This document shows, piece by piece, positions 1 to 8,877 of a DNA stretch of 35,798 nucleotides. The position numbers and the translations under genes were made by a program. The first letter of the stretch is position 1, and each line of letters starts with the position of its first letter. Source of the DNA: Streptococcus sp. 68 (GTDB lineage: Bacteria > Bacillota > Bacilli > Lactobacillales > Streptococcaceae); contig NZ_VMMX01000003.1 in the NCBI RefSeq assembly GCF_013277415.1, forward strand, positions 39,520 to 75,317, in the 5' to 3' direction. Under the pieces are notes generated by a model. That model saw only the letters and a list, made by a program, of their open reading frames with translations, searched no databases and was not told the DNA's origin.

Positions 1-56
1 TGTTTTGAGCAACCTGCGGTTAGCTTCCTAGTTTGCTCTTTGATTTTCATTGAGTA
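1..56. repeat. Partial BOX element (boxC end), cut by the window edge
   Basis: The bases match the boxC end of the pneumococcal BOX repeat: a TGTTTTGAGCAACCTGCGG-type segment, then GTTTGCTCTTTGATTTTC and the terminal ATTGAGTA. The rest of the element lies before base 1. It ends about 80 bases before tmk, upstream of the putative tmk promoter. BOX elements are typical intergenic repeats of S. pneumoniae and close relatives. The assignment rests on remembered BOX sequence. Confidence 0.75.
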
Positions 57-77
57 TGAAATGAGAAGACAAAAAGA

Positions 78-108
78 TTGTCACAAACCCCTATTTTTTT
101 GATAGAAT
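78..108 (+). promoter_or_regulatory. Putative sigma-A promoter for tmk operon
   Basis: TTGTCA at 78-83 and TAGAAT at 103-108, with a 19-nt spacer that is slightly long. It lies 30 nt before the tmk start. No other promoter-like sequence is evident between the BOX remnant and tmk. Confidence 0.45.
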
Positions 109-137
109 AGAAGTAGTAAAAAAGAAATGAGTTAGAC

Positions 138-776
138 ATGTCAAAAGGATTTTTAGTCTCTCTTGAGGGACCGGAGGGAGCAGGAAAGACCAGTGTTTTA
201 GAGGCTCTGCTACCAATTTTAGAGGAAAAAGGAGTAGAGGTGCTGACGACCCGTGAACCTGGCGGAGTCTTGATTGGGGAGAAGATTCGGGAAGTGATTT
301 TGGACCCAAGTCATACTCAAATGGATGCCAAGACAGAACTTCTTCTCTATATTGCCAGTCGCAGACAGCACTTGGTGGAAAAAGTTCTTCCAGCACTTGA
401 AGCTGGTAAGTTGGTCATTATGGATCGTTTCATCGATAGTTCTCTTGCCTATCAGGGATTTGGTCGTGGTTTGGACATTGAAGCCATTGACTGGCTTAAC
501 CAGTTTGCGACAGATGGCCTTAAACCTGATTTGACACTCTATTTTGACATCGAGGTGGAAGAAGGACTGGCTCGCATTGCTGCTAATAGCAATCGTGAGA
601 TCAATCGTTTGGACTTGGAAGGGTTGGAATTGCATAAAAAAGTTCGTCAAGGCTACCTTTCTCTTCTGGATAAAGAAGGAAATCGCATTGTCAAGATTGA
701 TGCCAGCCTTCCTTTGGAGCAAGTTGTGGAAACTACCAAGGCAGTTTTGTTTGAGAGAATGGACTTGGATAAATGA
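138..776 (+). CDS. tmk: Thymidylate kinase
   Basis: Converts dTMP to dTDP with ATP in the cytoplasm, the last specific step of dTTP supply. The 212-residue protein has the normal family length. The P-loop GPEGAGKT is at residues 11-18, a DRF motif of the DRX type lies near residue 95, and an arginine-containing YQGFGRGL segment follows. The ATG at 138 has only a weak ribosome site, but the P-loop spacing from it fits the family. It is the first gene of a tmk-holB-yabA-rsmI run. Its stop overlaps the holB start as ATGA, which suggests translational coupling. Order and content match the mitis group. Confidence 0.96.
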   Translation: MSKGFLVSLEGPEGAGKTSVLEALLPILEEKGVEVLTTREPGGVLIGEKIREVILDPSHTQMDAKTELLLYIASRRQHLVEKVLPALEAGKLVIMDRFIDSSLAYQGFGRGLDIEAIDWLNQFATDGLKPDLTLYFDIEVEEGLARIAANSNREINRLDLEGLELHKKVRQGYLSLLDKEGNRIVKIDASLPLEQVVETTKAVLFERMDLDK

Positions 777-1663
777 AACAAGATCAATTAAAGGCTTGGC
801 AGCCAGACCAGTTTGACCGCTTTGTCCGTATCTTGGAGCAAAATCAGCTCAATCACGCCTATCTCTTTTCAGGTTTCTTTGGAAGCTTGGAAATGGCGCA
901 ATTTTTAGCTAAGAGCCTCTTTTGTACGGATAAAGTAGGCATTTTACCGTGTGATAAATGCCGAAATTGTAAGCTGATTGAACAGGGAGAATTTCCCGAT
1001 GTCACTTTGATTAAGCCAGTCAATCAGGTCATCAAGACAGAACGCATTCGAGAATTGGTGGGGCAGTTTTCCCAAGCAGGGATTGAAAGCCAACAACAGG
1101 TCTTTATTATCGAGCAAGCTGAGAAAATGCATCCTAACGCAGCCAATTCTCTGCTCAAGGTCATCGAAGAACCCCAGAGTGAGGTTTATATTTTCTTCTT
1201 GACTAGCGATGAGGAAAAGATGTTGCCGACCATCCGTAGTCGAACGCAAATTTTTCACTTTAAAAAGCAAGAAGAGAAGCTCATCTTGCTCTTAGAACAA
1301 ATGGGGTTGGTTAAGAAAAAAGCGACTCTCCTAGCTCAGTTTAGTCAATCACGAGCTGAAGCAGAAAAGTTGGCCAATCAGGCAAGTTTTTGGACTCTGG
1401 TCGATGAAAGTGAACGCCTGCTGACTTGGTCAGTAGCTAAGAAAAAAGAAAGTTATCTTCAAGTTGCCAAATTAGCTAGTTTGGCAGATGACAAGGAAAA
1501 ACAAGATCAGATTTTACGGATTCTTGAAGTCCTCTGTGGGCAGGATCTCCTGCAAGCAAGAGTAAGAGTGATTCTACAAGATTTGCTAGAAGCTAGAAAA
1601 ATGTGGCAAGCTAATGTCAGCTTTCAAAATGCCATGGAATATCTGGTCTTGAAAGAAATATAG
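773..1663 (+). CDS. holB: DNA polymerase III delta-prime subunit
   Basis: Clamp-loader subunit that helps load the beta sliding clamp at the replication fork. The 296-residue protein has the AAA+ clamp-loader layout. It begins with AYLFSG at residues 29-34, but the Walker A lysine is absent, as is usual for delta-prime, which does not hydrolyse ATP. Zinc-ligand cysteines are C51, C60, C63 and C66. A sensor-type LLKVIEEP and an SRTQ motif at the arginine-finger position follow. It overlaps tmk by 4 nt and precedes yabA, the order common in Firmicutes. Confidence 0.93.
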   Translation: MKQDQLKAWQPDQFDRFVRILEQNQLNHAYLFSGFFGSLEMAQFLAKSLFCTDKVGILPCDKCRNCKLIEQGEFPDVTLIKPVNQVIKTERIRELVGQFSQAGIESQQQVFIIEQAEKMHPNAANSLLKVIEEPQSEVYIFFLTSDEEKMLPTIRSRTQIFHFKKQEEKLILLLEQMGLVKKKATLLAQFSQSRAEAEKLANQASFWTLVDESERLLTWSVAKKKESYLQVAKLASLADDKEKQDQILRILEVLCGQDLLQARVRVILQDLLEARKMWQANVSFQNAMEYLVLKEI

Positions 1664-1702
1664 ACTCAAAAATGAATGATAAAGAAAGGAAAGGGCTGTT
1701 TT

Positions 1703-2020
1703 ATGGACAAAAAAGAATTATTTGACGCGCTGGATGATTTTTCCCAACAGTTATTGGTAACCTTGGCCGATGTGGAAGCCATCAAGAAAAATCTCAAGAG
1801 CCTGGTAGAGGAAAATACAGCTCTTCGCTTGGAAAATAGTAAGTTGCGCGAACGCTTGGGTGAGGTGGAAGCAGATGCTCCTGTCAAGGCCAAGCATGTT
1901 CGCGAAAGTGTCCGTCGCATTTACCGGGATGGATTTCACGTATGTAATGATTTTTATGGACAACGTCGAGAGCAGGACGAGGAATGTATGTTCTGTGACG
2001 AGTTGTTATACAGGGAGTAG
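1703..2020 (+). CDS. yabA: Replication initiation control protein YabA
   Basis: Negative regulator of chromosome initiation that in Bacillus subtilis bridges DnaA and the beta clamp. The 105-residue protein has an N-terminal leucine-zipper coiled coil (about residues 1-55) and a C-terminal zinc module with His, Cys and a CMFC pair. I chose ATG 1703 because GGAAAGG lies 7-13 nt upstream. A longer in-frame ATG at 1676 has no ribosome site and would add nine residues not expected in the family. It sits between holB and rsmI, 2 nt from the latter. Confidence 0.93.
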
Positions 2021-2022
2021 GC

Positions 2023-2901
2023 ATGCAGATTCAAAAAAGTTTTAAGGGGCAGTCTCCCTACGGCAAGCTGTACCTAGTGGCAACGCCAATTGGCAATCTA
2101 GATGATATGACCTTTCGTGCTATCCAGACCTTGAAAGAAGTAGACTGGATTGCTGCTGAGGACACGCGCAATACAGGTCTTTTGCTCAAGCATTTTGACA
2201 TTTCCACCAAGCAGATCAGTTTTCACGAGCACAATGCCAAGGAAAAGATTCCTGATTTGATTGGTTTCCTGAAAGCAGGACAAAGTATTGCTCAGGTTTC
2301 TGATGCGGGTCTGCCTAGCATCTCAGACCCTGGTCATGATTTGGTTAAGGCAGCCATTGAGGAAGAAATTGCGGTTGTGACTGTTCCAGGTGCCTCTGCA
2401 GGAATTTCTGCCTTGATTGCCAGTGGTTTAGCGCCACAGCCACATATCTTTTACGGCTTTTTACCCAGAAAATCAGGCCAGCAAAAGCAATTTTTCGACT
2501 CAAAAAAAGATTATCCTGAAACTCAGATTTTCTATGAATCTCCCCATCGTGTGTCAGATACGTTAGAAAATATGCTAGAAGTCTATGGTGACCGCTCGGT
2601 CGTTTTGGTCAGGGAATTGACTAAAATCTATGAAGAATACCAAAGAGGTACCATTTCTGAATTGCTGGAAAGCATCGCTGAAACGCCACTTAAGGGAGAA
2701 TGCCTTCTCATTGTTGAAGGTGCCAGCCAAGATGTGGAGGAAAAAGATGAGGAGGATTTATTTTCAGAAATCCAAGCCCGTATCCAACATGGTATGAAGA
2801 AAAATCAAGCCATTAAGGAAGTCGCTAAGATTTACCAGTGGAATAAAAGCCAGCTATACGCTGCTTACCACGACTGGGAAGAAAATCAAGAAAATGACTA
2901 A
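2023..2901 (+). CDS. rsmI: 16S rRNA 2'-O-methyltransferase RsmI
   Basis: Tetrapyrrole-methylase fold enzyme that methylates the ribose of C1402 in 16S rRNA using S-adenosylmethionine. The 292-residue protein shows the family landmarks YLVATPIGNLDD, AAEDTRNT, SDAGLPSISDPG and VPGASA. The C-terminal part is the usual charged helical extension. It starts 2 nt after yabA and is the last gene before a strong terminator at 2905-2931. The assignment is secure from motifs and neighbours; the site specificity comes from the family. Confidence 0.95.
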   Translation: MQIQKSFKGQSPYGKLYLVATPIGNLDDMTFRAIQTLKEVDWIAAEDTRNTGLLLKHFDISTKQISFHEHNAKEKIPDLIGFLKAGQSIAQVSDAGLPSISDPGHDLVKAAIEEEIAVVTVPGASAGISALIASGLAPQPHIFYGFLPRKSGQQKQFFDSKKDYPETQIFYESPHRVSDTLENMLEVYGDRSVVLVRELTKIYEEYQRGTISELLESIAETPLKGECLLIVEGASQDVEEKDEEDLFSEIQARIQHGMKKNQAIKEVAKIYQWNKSQLYAAYHDWEENQEND

Positions 2902-2902
2902 A

Positions 2903-2931
2903 CAGGGAAGTTTGCCTTCTTCCCTTTTTTT
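2903..2931 (+). terminator. Rho-independent terminator after rsmI
   Basis: Stem GGGAAG (2905-2910) with CTTCCC (2919-2924) and an 8-nt loop, followed by a run of T at 2925-2931. It closes the tmk-holB-yabA-rsmI operon. Confidence 0.85.
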
Positions 2932-2939
2932 GCTATACT
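2912..2939 (+). promoter_or_regulatory. Putative promoter for trmFO, overlapping the terminator
   Basis: TATACT at 2934-2939 with TTGCCT at 2912-2917, a 16-nt spacer. The -35 lies inside the rsmI terminator. Transcription from here would begin near 2946, just before the tandem hairpin array, so the array would be a 5' leader of about 240 nt. Confidence 0.5.
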
Positions 2940-2966
2940 AGTAGAAGAAAAAAATAGAAAGATTTG

Positions 2967-3170
2967 TGGGAGTGAAAAAGTCCGGGGGACTTTTTCAGCC
3001 TGAGCCAAGAAATTCGAGAGCGAAGTAAGTCCTGTGGACTTTTTCAGCCTGAGCCAAGAAATTCGAGAGCGAAGTAAGTCCTGTGGACTTTTTCAGCCTG
3101 AGCCAGGAAATTCGAAAGCGAAGTAAGTCCTATTGGCTTTTTCAATGTGAACCTTATCTTCACACTCCCA
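2967..3170 (+). repeat. Tandem 49-bp hairpin-repeat array in the trmFO leader
   Basis: Three near-identical 49-bp units begin at 2988, 3037 and 3086, with a degenerate fourth start at 3135. Each unit begins GACTTTTTCAGCCTGAGCCA and ends AAGTAAGTCCTGTG. Unit junctions form AAGTCC-TGT-GGACTT palindromes. The array is entered through a perfect 11-bp hairpin, TGAAAAAGTCC with GGACTTTTTCA (2973-2997). The whole block is bounded by an 8-bp inverted repeat, TGGGAGTG (2967-2974) and CACTCCCA (3163-3170). I cannot assign it to BOX, RUP or another named repeat. Confidence 0.85.
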
Positions 3171-3186
3171 AAGAGGTATTAGTGTC

Positions 3187-4521
3187 GTGTCTCAATCTTA
3201 TATCAATGTTATCGGTGCTGGTTTGGCAGGTTCTGAAGCAGCCTACCAAATTGCAGAACGTGGTATTCCAGTTAAACTTTATGAAATGCGTGGTGTCAAG
3301 TCAACACCTCAACACAAAACAGACAATTTTGCAGAGTTAGTTTGTTCCAATTCTCTTCGTGGAGATGCTCTGACAAATGCAGTTGGTCTTCTCAAGGAAG
3401 AAATGCGTCGCTTGGGTTCTGTTATTTTGGAATCTGCTGAAGCTACACGTGTTCCTGCAGGTGGTGCCCTTGCGGTGGACCGTGATGGATTCTCCCATAT
3501 GGTGACTGAGAAAGTTGCCAACCACCCTTTGATTGAAGTGGTTCGTGATGAAATTACAAAATTGCCGACAGATGTTATTACAGTTGTGGCGACTGGTCCC
3601 TTGACTAGCGATGCTCTAGCTGAAAAGATTCATGCTCTCAATGACGGCGATGGTTTCTATTTCTACGATGCAGCAGCGCCTATTATCGATGTCAACACTA
3701 TCGATATGAGCAAGGTCTATCTCAAGTCTCGTTATGATAAGGGAGAAGCAGCCTATCTCAACGCGCCTATGACCAAGCAAGAGTTTATGGATTTCCATGA
3801 AGCCTTGGTCAATGCGGAAGAAGCACCGCTTAATTCTTTTGAGAAAGAAAAGTACTTTGAAGGTTGTATGCCAATCGAAGTCATGGCAAAACGAGGCATT
3901 AAAACTATGCTTTATGGTCCTATGAAACCAGTCGGTCTTGAGTATCCAGACGACTACACAGGACCTCGTGATGGAGAATTCAAAACACCTTATGCGGTGG
4001 TTCAGCTGCGTCAGGATAATGCGGCTGGTAGCCTATACAATATCGTCGGTTTCCAGACTCACCTCAAATGGGGAGAACAAAAGCGTGTCTTCCAAATGAT
4101 TCCAGGTCTTGAAAATGCTGAGTTTGTTCGTTATGGTGTCATGCACCGCAATTCTTATATGGATTCACCAAACCTTCTTGAGCAAACCTATCGTTCCAAG
4201 AAACAGCCAAACCTCTTCTTTGCTGGTCAGATGACGGGTGTGGAAGGCTATGTAGAGTCAGCTGCTTCAGGCTTGGTTGCGGGAATTAACGCGGCTCGTC
4301 TCTTCAAGGGAGAAAGCGAGGCTATTTTCCCAGAAACAACAGCGATTGGAAGCTTAGCTCATTACATCACTCATGCAGATAGCAAACATTTCCAACCAAT
4401 GAATGTCAATTTCGGTATTATCAAGGAGTTGGAAGGCGAGCGTATCCGTGATAAGAAGGCTCGTTATGAAAAAATTGCAGAGCGTGCTCTTTCTGACTTA
4501 GAGGAATTTTTAACGGTCTAA
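3187..4521 (+). CDS. trmFO: tRNA m5U54 methyltransferase TrmFO (folate/FAD dependent)
   Basis: Makes 5-methyluridine at position 54 of the tRNA T-loop, using methylenetetrahydrofolate and FAD. The 444-residue protein begins with the dinucleotide-binding motif [10 protein letters not shown] (residues 10-19), carries CSNSLRGD with a family-conserved cysteine near residue 53, and ends with the FAD-contact segment [13 protein letters not shown] take the GTG at 3187 because AGAGG lies about 10 nt upstream and the length equals the family norm. The gene has its own promoter and an unusual repeat-rich leader. It was formerly named gid. Confidence 0.96.
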   Translation: MSQSYINVIGAGLAGSEAAYQIAERGIPVKLYEMRGVKSTPQHKTDNFAELVCSNSLRGDALTNAVGLLKEEMRRLGSVILESAEATRVPAGGALAVDRDGFSHMVTEKVANHPLIEVVRDEITKLPTDVITVVATGPLTSDALAEKIHALNDGDGFYFYDAAAPIIDVNTIDMSKVYLKSRYDKGEAAYLNAPMTKQEFMDFHEALVNAEEAPLNSFEKEKYFEGCMPIEVMAKRGIKTMLYGPMKPVGLEYPDDYTGPRDGEFKTPYAVVQLRQDNAAGSLYNIVGFQTHLKWGEQKRVFQMIPGLENAEFVRYGVMHRNSYMDSPNLLEQTYRSKKQPNLFFAGQMTGVEGYVESAASGLVAGINAARLFKGESEAIFPETTAIGSLAHYITHADSKHFQPMNVNFGIIKELEGERIRDKKARYEKIAERALSDLEEFLTV

Positions 4522-4568
4522 TTTTTTTGAAAGAATTGCTCATGATACTATAAAAATCTTAGAAATTG

Positions 4569-4577
4569 TGATAAAAT
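4569..4577 (+). promoter_or_regulatory. Extended -10 promoter for pyrH-frr
   Basis: TGATAAAAT at 4569-4577 is an extended -10 (TGN before TAAAAT). No convincing -35 was found. It lies 28 nt before the pyrH ATG. Confidence 0.55.
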
Positions 4578-4604
4578 AGGTAGGATAAAAAAAGGAGAGT
4601 GAAA

Positions 4605-5342
4605 ATGGCGAATCCCAAGTATAAACGTATTTTAATTAAGTTATCAGGTGAAGCCCTTGCCGGTGAACGTGGCGTAGGGATTGATATCCAAACAGTTCAA
4701 ACAATCGCAAAAGAGATTCAAGAAGTTCATAGCTTAGGTATCGAAATTGCCCTTGTTATTGGTGGAGGAAATCTCTGGCGTGGTGAACCTGCAGCAGAAG
4801 CAGGTATGGACCGCGTTCAGGCAGATTACACAGGAATGCTTGGGACTGTTATGAATGCTCTTGTGATGGCAGATTCATTGCAACAAGTTGGGGTTGATAC
4901 ACGTGTGCAAACAGCTATTGCTATGCAACAAGTGGCAGAACCTTATGTCCGTGGACGTGCCCTTCGTCACCTTGAAAAAGGCCGTATCGTTATCTTTGGT
5001 GCTGGAATTGGTTCACCTTACTTCTCAACAGATACAACAGCGGCCCTTCGTGCGGCTGAAATCGAAGCGGATGCCATCCTTATGGCTAAAAATGGTGTCG
5101 ACGGTGTTTACAATGCCGATCCTAAGAAGGACAAGACAGCTGTTAAGTTTGAAGAATTGACCCACCGAGATGTTATCAATAAAGGTCTCCGTATCATGGA
5201 CTCAACAGCTTCAACCCTCTCAATGGATAACGACATTGACTTGGTTGTCTTCAACATGAACCAACCAGGCAACATCAAACGTGTCGTATTTGGTGAAAAT
5301 ATCGGAACAACAGTTTCAAATAATATCGAAGAAAAGGAATAA
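4605..5342 (+). CDS. pyrH: Uridylate kinase
   Basis: Phosphorylates UMP to UDP and feeds UTP, CTP and deoxypyrimidine synthesis. The 245-residue amino-acid-kinase-fold protein shows KLSGEALAG near the N-terminus, GGGNLWRG, the [14 protein letters not shown] segment and [12 protein letters not shown], all typical of bacterial PyrH. I start at ATG 4605, with GGAG 8 nt upstream; a GTG two codons earlier would be too close to the ribosome site. It is followed 8 nt later by frr, the common pairing of these genes. Confidence 0.96.
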   Translation: MANPKYKRILIKLSGEALAGERGVGIDIQTVQTIAKEIQEVHSLGIEIALVIGGGNLWRGEPAAEAGMDRVQADYTGMLGTVMNALVMADSLQQVGVDTRVQTAIAMQQVAEPYVRGRALRHLEKGRIVIFGAGIGSPYFSTDTTAALRAAEIEADAILMAKNGVDGVYNADPKKDKTAVKFEELTHRDVINKGLRIMDSTASTLSMDNDIDLVVFNMNQPGNIKRVVFGENIGTTVSNNIEEKE

Positions 5343-5350
5343 GAAAGATT

Positions 5351-5908
5351 ATGGCTAACGCAATTATTGAAAAAGCTAAAGAGAGAATGACCCAGTCTCA
5401 CCAATCACTTGCTCGTGAATTTGGTGGTATCCGTGCTGGACGTGCCAATGCAAGCTTGCTTGACCGTGTACATGTAGAATACTATGGAGTAGAGACTCCT
5501 CTTAACCAAATCGCTTCAATTACGATTCCAGAAGCGCGTGTTTTGTTGGTTACACCATTTGATAAGTCTTCATTGAAAGACATCGAACGTGCCTTGAACG
5601 CTTCTGATCTTGGTATCACACCAGCTAACGATGGTTCTGTGATTCGTTTAGTTATCCCAGCTCTTACTGAGGAAACTCGTCGTGACCTTGCTAAAGAAGT
5701 GAAGAAGGTCGGCGAAAATGCTAAAGTGGCTGTCCGCAATATCCGTCGCGATGCCATGGACGAAGCTAAGAAACAAGAAAAAGCAAAAGAAATCACTGAA
5801 GACGAATTGAAGACTCTTGAAAAAGATATTCAAAAAGTAACAGACGATGCTGTTAAACACATCGATGACATGACCGCCAATAAAGAAAAAGAACTTTTGG
5901 AAGTCTAA
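5351..5908 (+). CDS. frr: Ribosome recycling factor
   Basis: Splits post-termination ribosomes together with EF-G. The 185-residue protein has the family length and landmarks: the [14 protein letters not shown] segment near residue 30, [14 protein letters not shown], and the C-terminal helices with [14 protein letters not shown]. An AAGAAAG ribosome site precedes the ATG. It is co-transcribed with pyrH and ends before a hairpin at 5920-5950. Confidence 0.97.
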   Translation: MANAIIEKAKERMTQSHQSLAREFGGIRAGRANASLLDRVHVEYYGVETPLNQIASITIPEARVLLVTPFDKSSLKDIERALNASDLGITPANDGSVIRLVIPALTEETRRDLAKEVKKVGENAKVAVRNIRRDAMDEAKKQEKAKEITEDELKTLEKDIQKVTDDAVKHIDDMTANKEKELLEV

Positions 5909-5919
5909 AAATAAACAGA

Positions 5920-5950
5920 AAAACTCAGTTGGCATTGCTGGCTGAGTTTT
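5920..5950 (+). terminator. Hairpin terminator between frr and cvfB
   Basis: AAAACTCAG (5920-5928) pairs with CTGAGTTTT (5942-5950), giving a 9-bp stem ending in four T. It lies just before the cvfB ribosome site. It may only reduce read-through, because no clear promoter follows it before cvfB. Confidence 0.7.
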
Positions 5951-5967
5951 ATTCGAAAGAAGGAAAT

Positions 5968-6822
5968 ATGAATACAAATCTTGCAAGTTTTATCGTTGGA
6001 CTCATCATCGATGAAAATGACCGTTTTTACTTTGTGCAAAAGGATGGTCAAACCTATGCTCTTGCTAAGGAAGAAGGTCAGCATACAGTAGGAGATACGG
6101 TTAAAGGTTTTGCTTATACAGATATGAAGCAAAAACTCCGTTTGACAACTCTAGAAGTGACTGCCACTCAGGATCAATTTGGTTGGGGCCGTGTCACAGA
6201 GGTTCGTAAGGATTTGGGTGTCTTTGTGGATACAGGCCTTCCTGATAAAGAAATCGTTGTGTCACTCGATATCCTCCCTGAGCTCAAGGAACTCTGGCCT
6301 AAGAAGGGCGACCAACTCTACATCCGTCTTGAAGTGGACAAGAAAGACCGTATCTGGGGCCTCTTGGCTTATCAAGAAGACTTCCAACGTCTAGCTCGTT
6401 CTGCTTACAACAATATGCAGAACCAAAACTGGCCAGCCATTGTTTACCGTCTCAAGTTGTCAGGAACTTTTGTTTACCTGCCAGAGAATAACATGCTTGG
6501 TTTTATCCATCCTAGCGAGCGCTACGCAGAGCCACGTTTGGGGCAAGTATTAGATGCGCGTGTCATCGGTTTTCGTGAAGTGGATCGCACTCTGAACCTC
6601 TCCCTCAAACCACGTTCTTTTGAAATGTTGGAAAATGATGCCCAGATGATTTTGACCTATTTGGAAAGCAATGGCGGTTTTATGACCTTGAATGATAAGT
6701 CATCCCCAGACGACATCAAGGCAACCTTTGGCATTTCTAAAGGTCAGTTCAAGAAAGCACTCGGTGGTTTGATGAAGGCTGGTAAAATCAAGCAAGACCA
6801 GTTTGGGACTGAGTTGATCTAG
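5968..6822 (+). CDS. cvfB: S1-domain RNA-binding protein CvfB
   Basis: Members of this family are S1-like RNA-binding proteins that affect virulence gene expression in staphylococci and streptococci. The 284-residue protein has several S1/OB-like segments, visible around [19 protein letters not shown] and [17 protein letters not shown], and a C-terminal winged-helix part around [17 protein letters not shown] start at ATG 5968 behind AAGGAAA. An in-frame upstream start would translate through the frr hairpin. The YozE-family gene follows after 8 nt. The biochemical role is inferred from the family. Confidence 0.9.
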   Translation: MNTNLASFIVGLIIDENDRFYFVQKDGQTYALAKEEGQHTVGDTVKGFAYTDMKQKLRLTTLEVTATQDQFGWGRVTEVRKDLGVFVDTGLPDKEIVVSLDILPELKELWPKKGDQLYIRLEVDKKDRIWGLLAYQEDFQRLARSAYNNMQNQNWPAIVYRLKLSGTFVYLPENNMLGFIHPSERYAEPRLGQVLDARVIGFREVDRTLNLSLKPRSFEMLENDAQMILTYLESNGGFMTLNDKSSPDDIKATFGISKGQFKKALGGLMKAGKIKQDQFGTELI

Positions 6823-6830
6823 GGGGACTT

Positions 6831-7046
6831 ATGAGAAAATCATTTTACACTTGGCTCATGACCGAGCGCAATCCTAAAAGTAATAGTCCCAAAGCTATCT
6901 TGGCAGACCTCGCTTTTGAAGAGTCAGCCTTCCCAAAACACACAGATGATTTTGATGAGGTGAGTCGCTTTCTGGAAGAACATGCCAGTTTCTCTTTTAA
7001 CCTAGGAGACTTTGACGCCATCTGGCAAGAATACTTAGAACACTAG
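6831..7046 (+). CDS. YozE-family (UPF0346) small protein
   Basis: A 71-residue acidic protein with the YozE/SAM-like signature: an N-terminal SFYTWLM segment, an aromatic and acidic core around [16 protein letters not shown], and the ending FDAIWQEYL. The family is widespread in Firmicutes and has no established function. A GGGGGA ribosome site precedes the ATG, 8 nt after cvfB. A weak inverted repeat, ACTAG (7056-7060) with CTAGT (7068-7072), follows before the phoH promoter. Confidence 0.85.
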   Translation: MRKSFYTWLMTERNPKSNSPKAILADLAFEESAFPKHTDDFDEVSRFLEEHASFSFNLGDFDAIWQEYLEH

Positions 7047-7087
7047 CATTTCTTCACTAGGTTTGGGCTAGTAATTTCTCCGCCCCT

Positions 7088-7097
7088 TTGCTATAAT
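7088..7097 (+). promoter_or_regulatory. Extended -10 promoter for phoH
   Basis: TTGCTATAAT at 7088-7097 combines a perfect TATAAT with the TGN extension. No good -35 is visible. It lies 33 nt before the phoH start codon. Confidence 0.65.
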
Positions 7098-7130
7098 AAA
7101 AGAAATAAAAGTATTAGAGAGGTTCTTTAT

Positions 7131-8135
7131 TTGAAGGAACATTCAATAGACATTCAACTGAGTCATCCAGATGACCTGTTTCATCTTTTTGGTTCCAATG
7201 AACGCCATCTTCGTTTGATGGAAGAAGAGCTTGATGTGGTGATTCATGCTCGTACGGAGATTGTACAAGTTATCGGAGATGAGTCTGCCTGTGAGGAAGC
7301 CCGTCAGGTTATTCAAGCTCTCATGGTCTTGGTGAATCGTGGGATGACCGTTGGCACGCCAGATGTGGTGACTGCGATTAGCATGGTCAAAAACGATGAA
7401 ATCGACAAGTTTGTCGCCCTTTATGAAGAAGAAATTATCAAGGACAATACAGGGAAGCCTATCCGTGTCAAAACACTGGGTCAAAAACTTTATGTGGACA
7501 GTGTCAAACAGCATGATGTAACCTTTGGAATTGGGCCCGCAGGGACAGGGAAGACCTTTCTTGCAGTTACTTTGGCCGTGACTGCCCTTAAACGTGGTCA
7601 GGTCAAGCGGATTATCCTAACTCGTCCAGCGGTGGAAGCAGGAGAGAGTCTAGGCTTTCTTCCGGGTGATCTCAAGGAGAAGGTAGATCCTTACCTTCGA
7701 CCTGTTTATGATGCCTTGTATCAGATTCTGGGAAAAGACCAAACGACTCGTCTCATGGAGCGTGAAATCATTGAGATTGCACCTCTTGCCTACATGCGTG
7801 GACGAACCTTGGATGATGCTTTTGTCATTCTCGATGAGGCGCAAAATACGACCATCATGCAGATGAAGATGTTTTTGACTCGTTTAGGCTTTAATTCTAA
7901 GATGATTGTCAATGGAGATATCAGCCAGATTGACCTGCCACGTAATGTCAAGTCCGGTTTGATTGATGCCCAAGAAAAGCTCAAGAACATTCACCAGATT
8001 GACTTTGTTCATTTTTCAGCTAAGGATGTGGTTCGCCATCCAGTCGTCGCTCAGATTATCCGAGCCTATGAACCAGCTCCAGTTAAAAAAGAAGAGCGTG
8101 AAGAATTAGATCCTCAACCTCTATCTGAAGGATAG
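7131..8135 (+). CDS. phoH: PhoH-family ATPase
   Basis: Cytoplasmic P-loop ATPase of the PhoH/YbeZ type, usually linked to RNA metabolism and often found near ybeY, which lies elsewhere in this window. In the 334-residue protein the Walker A GPAGTGKT is at 135-142 and the Walker B VILDEAQN near 226-233, with NGDISQIDLP further on. The start is TTG at 7131, supported by AGAGAGG 8 nt upstream and by the absence of an alternative in-frame ATG with a ribosome site. The C-terminal tail is charged. The molecular substrate is unknown. Confidence 0.92.
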   Translation: MKEHSIDIQLSHPDDLFHLFGSNERHLRLMEEELDVVIHARTEIVQVIGDESACEEARQVIQALMVLVNRGMTVGTPDVVTAISMVKNDEIDKFVALYEEEIIKDNTGKPIRVKTLGQKLYVDSVKQHDVTFGIGPAGTGKTFLAVTLAVTALKRGQVKRIILTRPAVEAGESLGFLPGDLKEKVDPYLRPVYDALYQILGKDQTTRLMEREIIEIAPLAYMRGRTLDDAFVILDEAQNTTIMQMKMFLTRLGFNSKMIVNGDISQIDLPRNVKSGLIDAQEKLKNIHQIDFVHFSAKDVVRHPVVAQIIRAYEPAPVKKEEREELDPQPLSEG

Positions 8136-8241
8136 TTATTTTGTACTTAAAGTTATCTCAATACTAAGTATAAATTTGCTTTTTAAATATTTCATTCAAT
8201 ATCCCTATATTAGTTAGAAACTTTTCAAGTAGAAGAAATAT
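8136..8241. other. AT-rich spacer between phoH and the acetyltransferase gene
   Basis: A notably AT-rich stretch with no convincing hairpin terminator and no clear sigma-A promoter pair. The marked AT bias compared with the flanking genes could mean the following gene was acquired, but this is only a visual impression. Confidence 0.4.
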
Positions 8242-8811
8242 ATGGAATCAATCTTTTTAAAACTAGCTCAGTATCCCATAGTCGAGACAGAGCGTTTATT
8301 GCTTAGACCTGTAACCTTGGATGATGCGGAAGCTATGTTTGAGTATGCCTCGGATAAGGATAATACACGTTACACTTTTCTAACCAATCAAAATTTAGAA
8401 GAAACTAAAAATAATATTGCTCAGTTTTATCTTGCCAATCCCTTGGGACGTTGGGGAATAGAACTAAAAAGCAATGGCAAATTTATCGGAACTATTGACT
8501 TACACAAGATTGATCCTGTTCTTAAGAAGGCAGCTATTGGCTACATTATCAATAAAAAGTATTGGAATCAAGGACTAACGACAGAAGCCAATCGTGCCGT
8601 AATTGAGCTAGCTTTTGAGAAGATAGGGATGAATAAGTTGATTGCCCTTCACGATAAGGACAATCCTGCATCTGGAAAGGTCATGGAGAAATCAGGCATG
8701 CGTTTTTCACATGCAGAACCATATGCTTGTATGGACCAGCATGAAGAAGGTCGAATCGTGACAAGAGTTCATTATGTCTTGACCAAGGAAGACTATTTTG
8801 CAAATAAATAA
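8242..8811 (+). CDS. GNAT acetyltransferase, RimJ/RimL-like
   Basis: A 189-residue protein with the ribosomal-protein-type N-acetyltransferase layout: ETERLLLRPVTLDDAEAMF near the N-terminus, GTIDLHKID, the acetyl-CoA loop region AAIGYIINKKYWNQGLTTEA, and the late DNPASGKVMEKSGM that is characteristic of RimJ/RimL relatives. The acceptor substrate cannot be read from the sequence. It stands alone between phoH and comEA, with its own terminator at 8813-8842, and its 5' region is AT-rich. Confidence 0.85.
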   Translation: MESIFLKLAQYPIVETERLLLRPVTLDDAEAMFEYASDKDNTRYTFLTNQNLEETKNNIAQFYLANPLGRWGIELKSNGKFIGTIDLHKIDPVLKKAAIGYIINKKYWNQGLTTEANRAVIELAFEKIGMNKLIALHDKDNPASGKVMEKSGMRFSHAEPYACMDQHEEGRIVTRVHYVLTKEDYFANK

Positions 8812-8812
8812 G

Positions 8813-8842
8813 CAGTTGAGAAGAAATTTTCAACTGTTTTTT
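8813..8842 (+). terminator. Terminator after the acetyltransferase gene
   Basis: CAGTTGA (8813-8819) pairs with TCAACTG (8830-8836), followed by six T at 8837-8842. The T-tract continues into the T-rich stretch in front of the comEA com-box. Confidence 0.88.
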
Positions 8843-8850
8843 CTTTCTCT

Positions 8851-8858
8851 TACGAATA
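8851..8858 (+). promoter_or_regulatory. SigX com-box (cin-box) for comEA-comEC
   Basis: TACGAATA at 8851-8858 equals the consensus of the competence sigma factor SigX/ComX and is preceded by a T-rich run. It lies 20 nt before the comEA ATG. This gives late-competence control of DNA uptake genes, as known for celA-celB in pneumococcus. Confidence 0.93.
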
Positions 8859-8877
8859 ATCTAAGAGAGGAGAAAAT

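Noticed and set aside
219..722. Long antisense open frame inside tmk, with similar ones inside many other genes
   Set aside because: These mirror the codon bias of the real genes, lack ribosome sites and show no recognisable protein features.
2988..3150. Possible CRISPR array, because of regularly spaced repeats
   Set aside because: The 49-bp units are contiguous, with no unique spacers, and no cas genes are nearby.
3083..3340. 85-codon open frame running from the repeat array into trmFO
   Set aside because: It has no ribosome site, lies partly in repeats and runs out of frame through the well-supported trmFO gene.
7056..7072. Inverted repeat after the YozE-family gene as a terminator
   Set aside because: The stem has only 5 bp and no proper T-tract.
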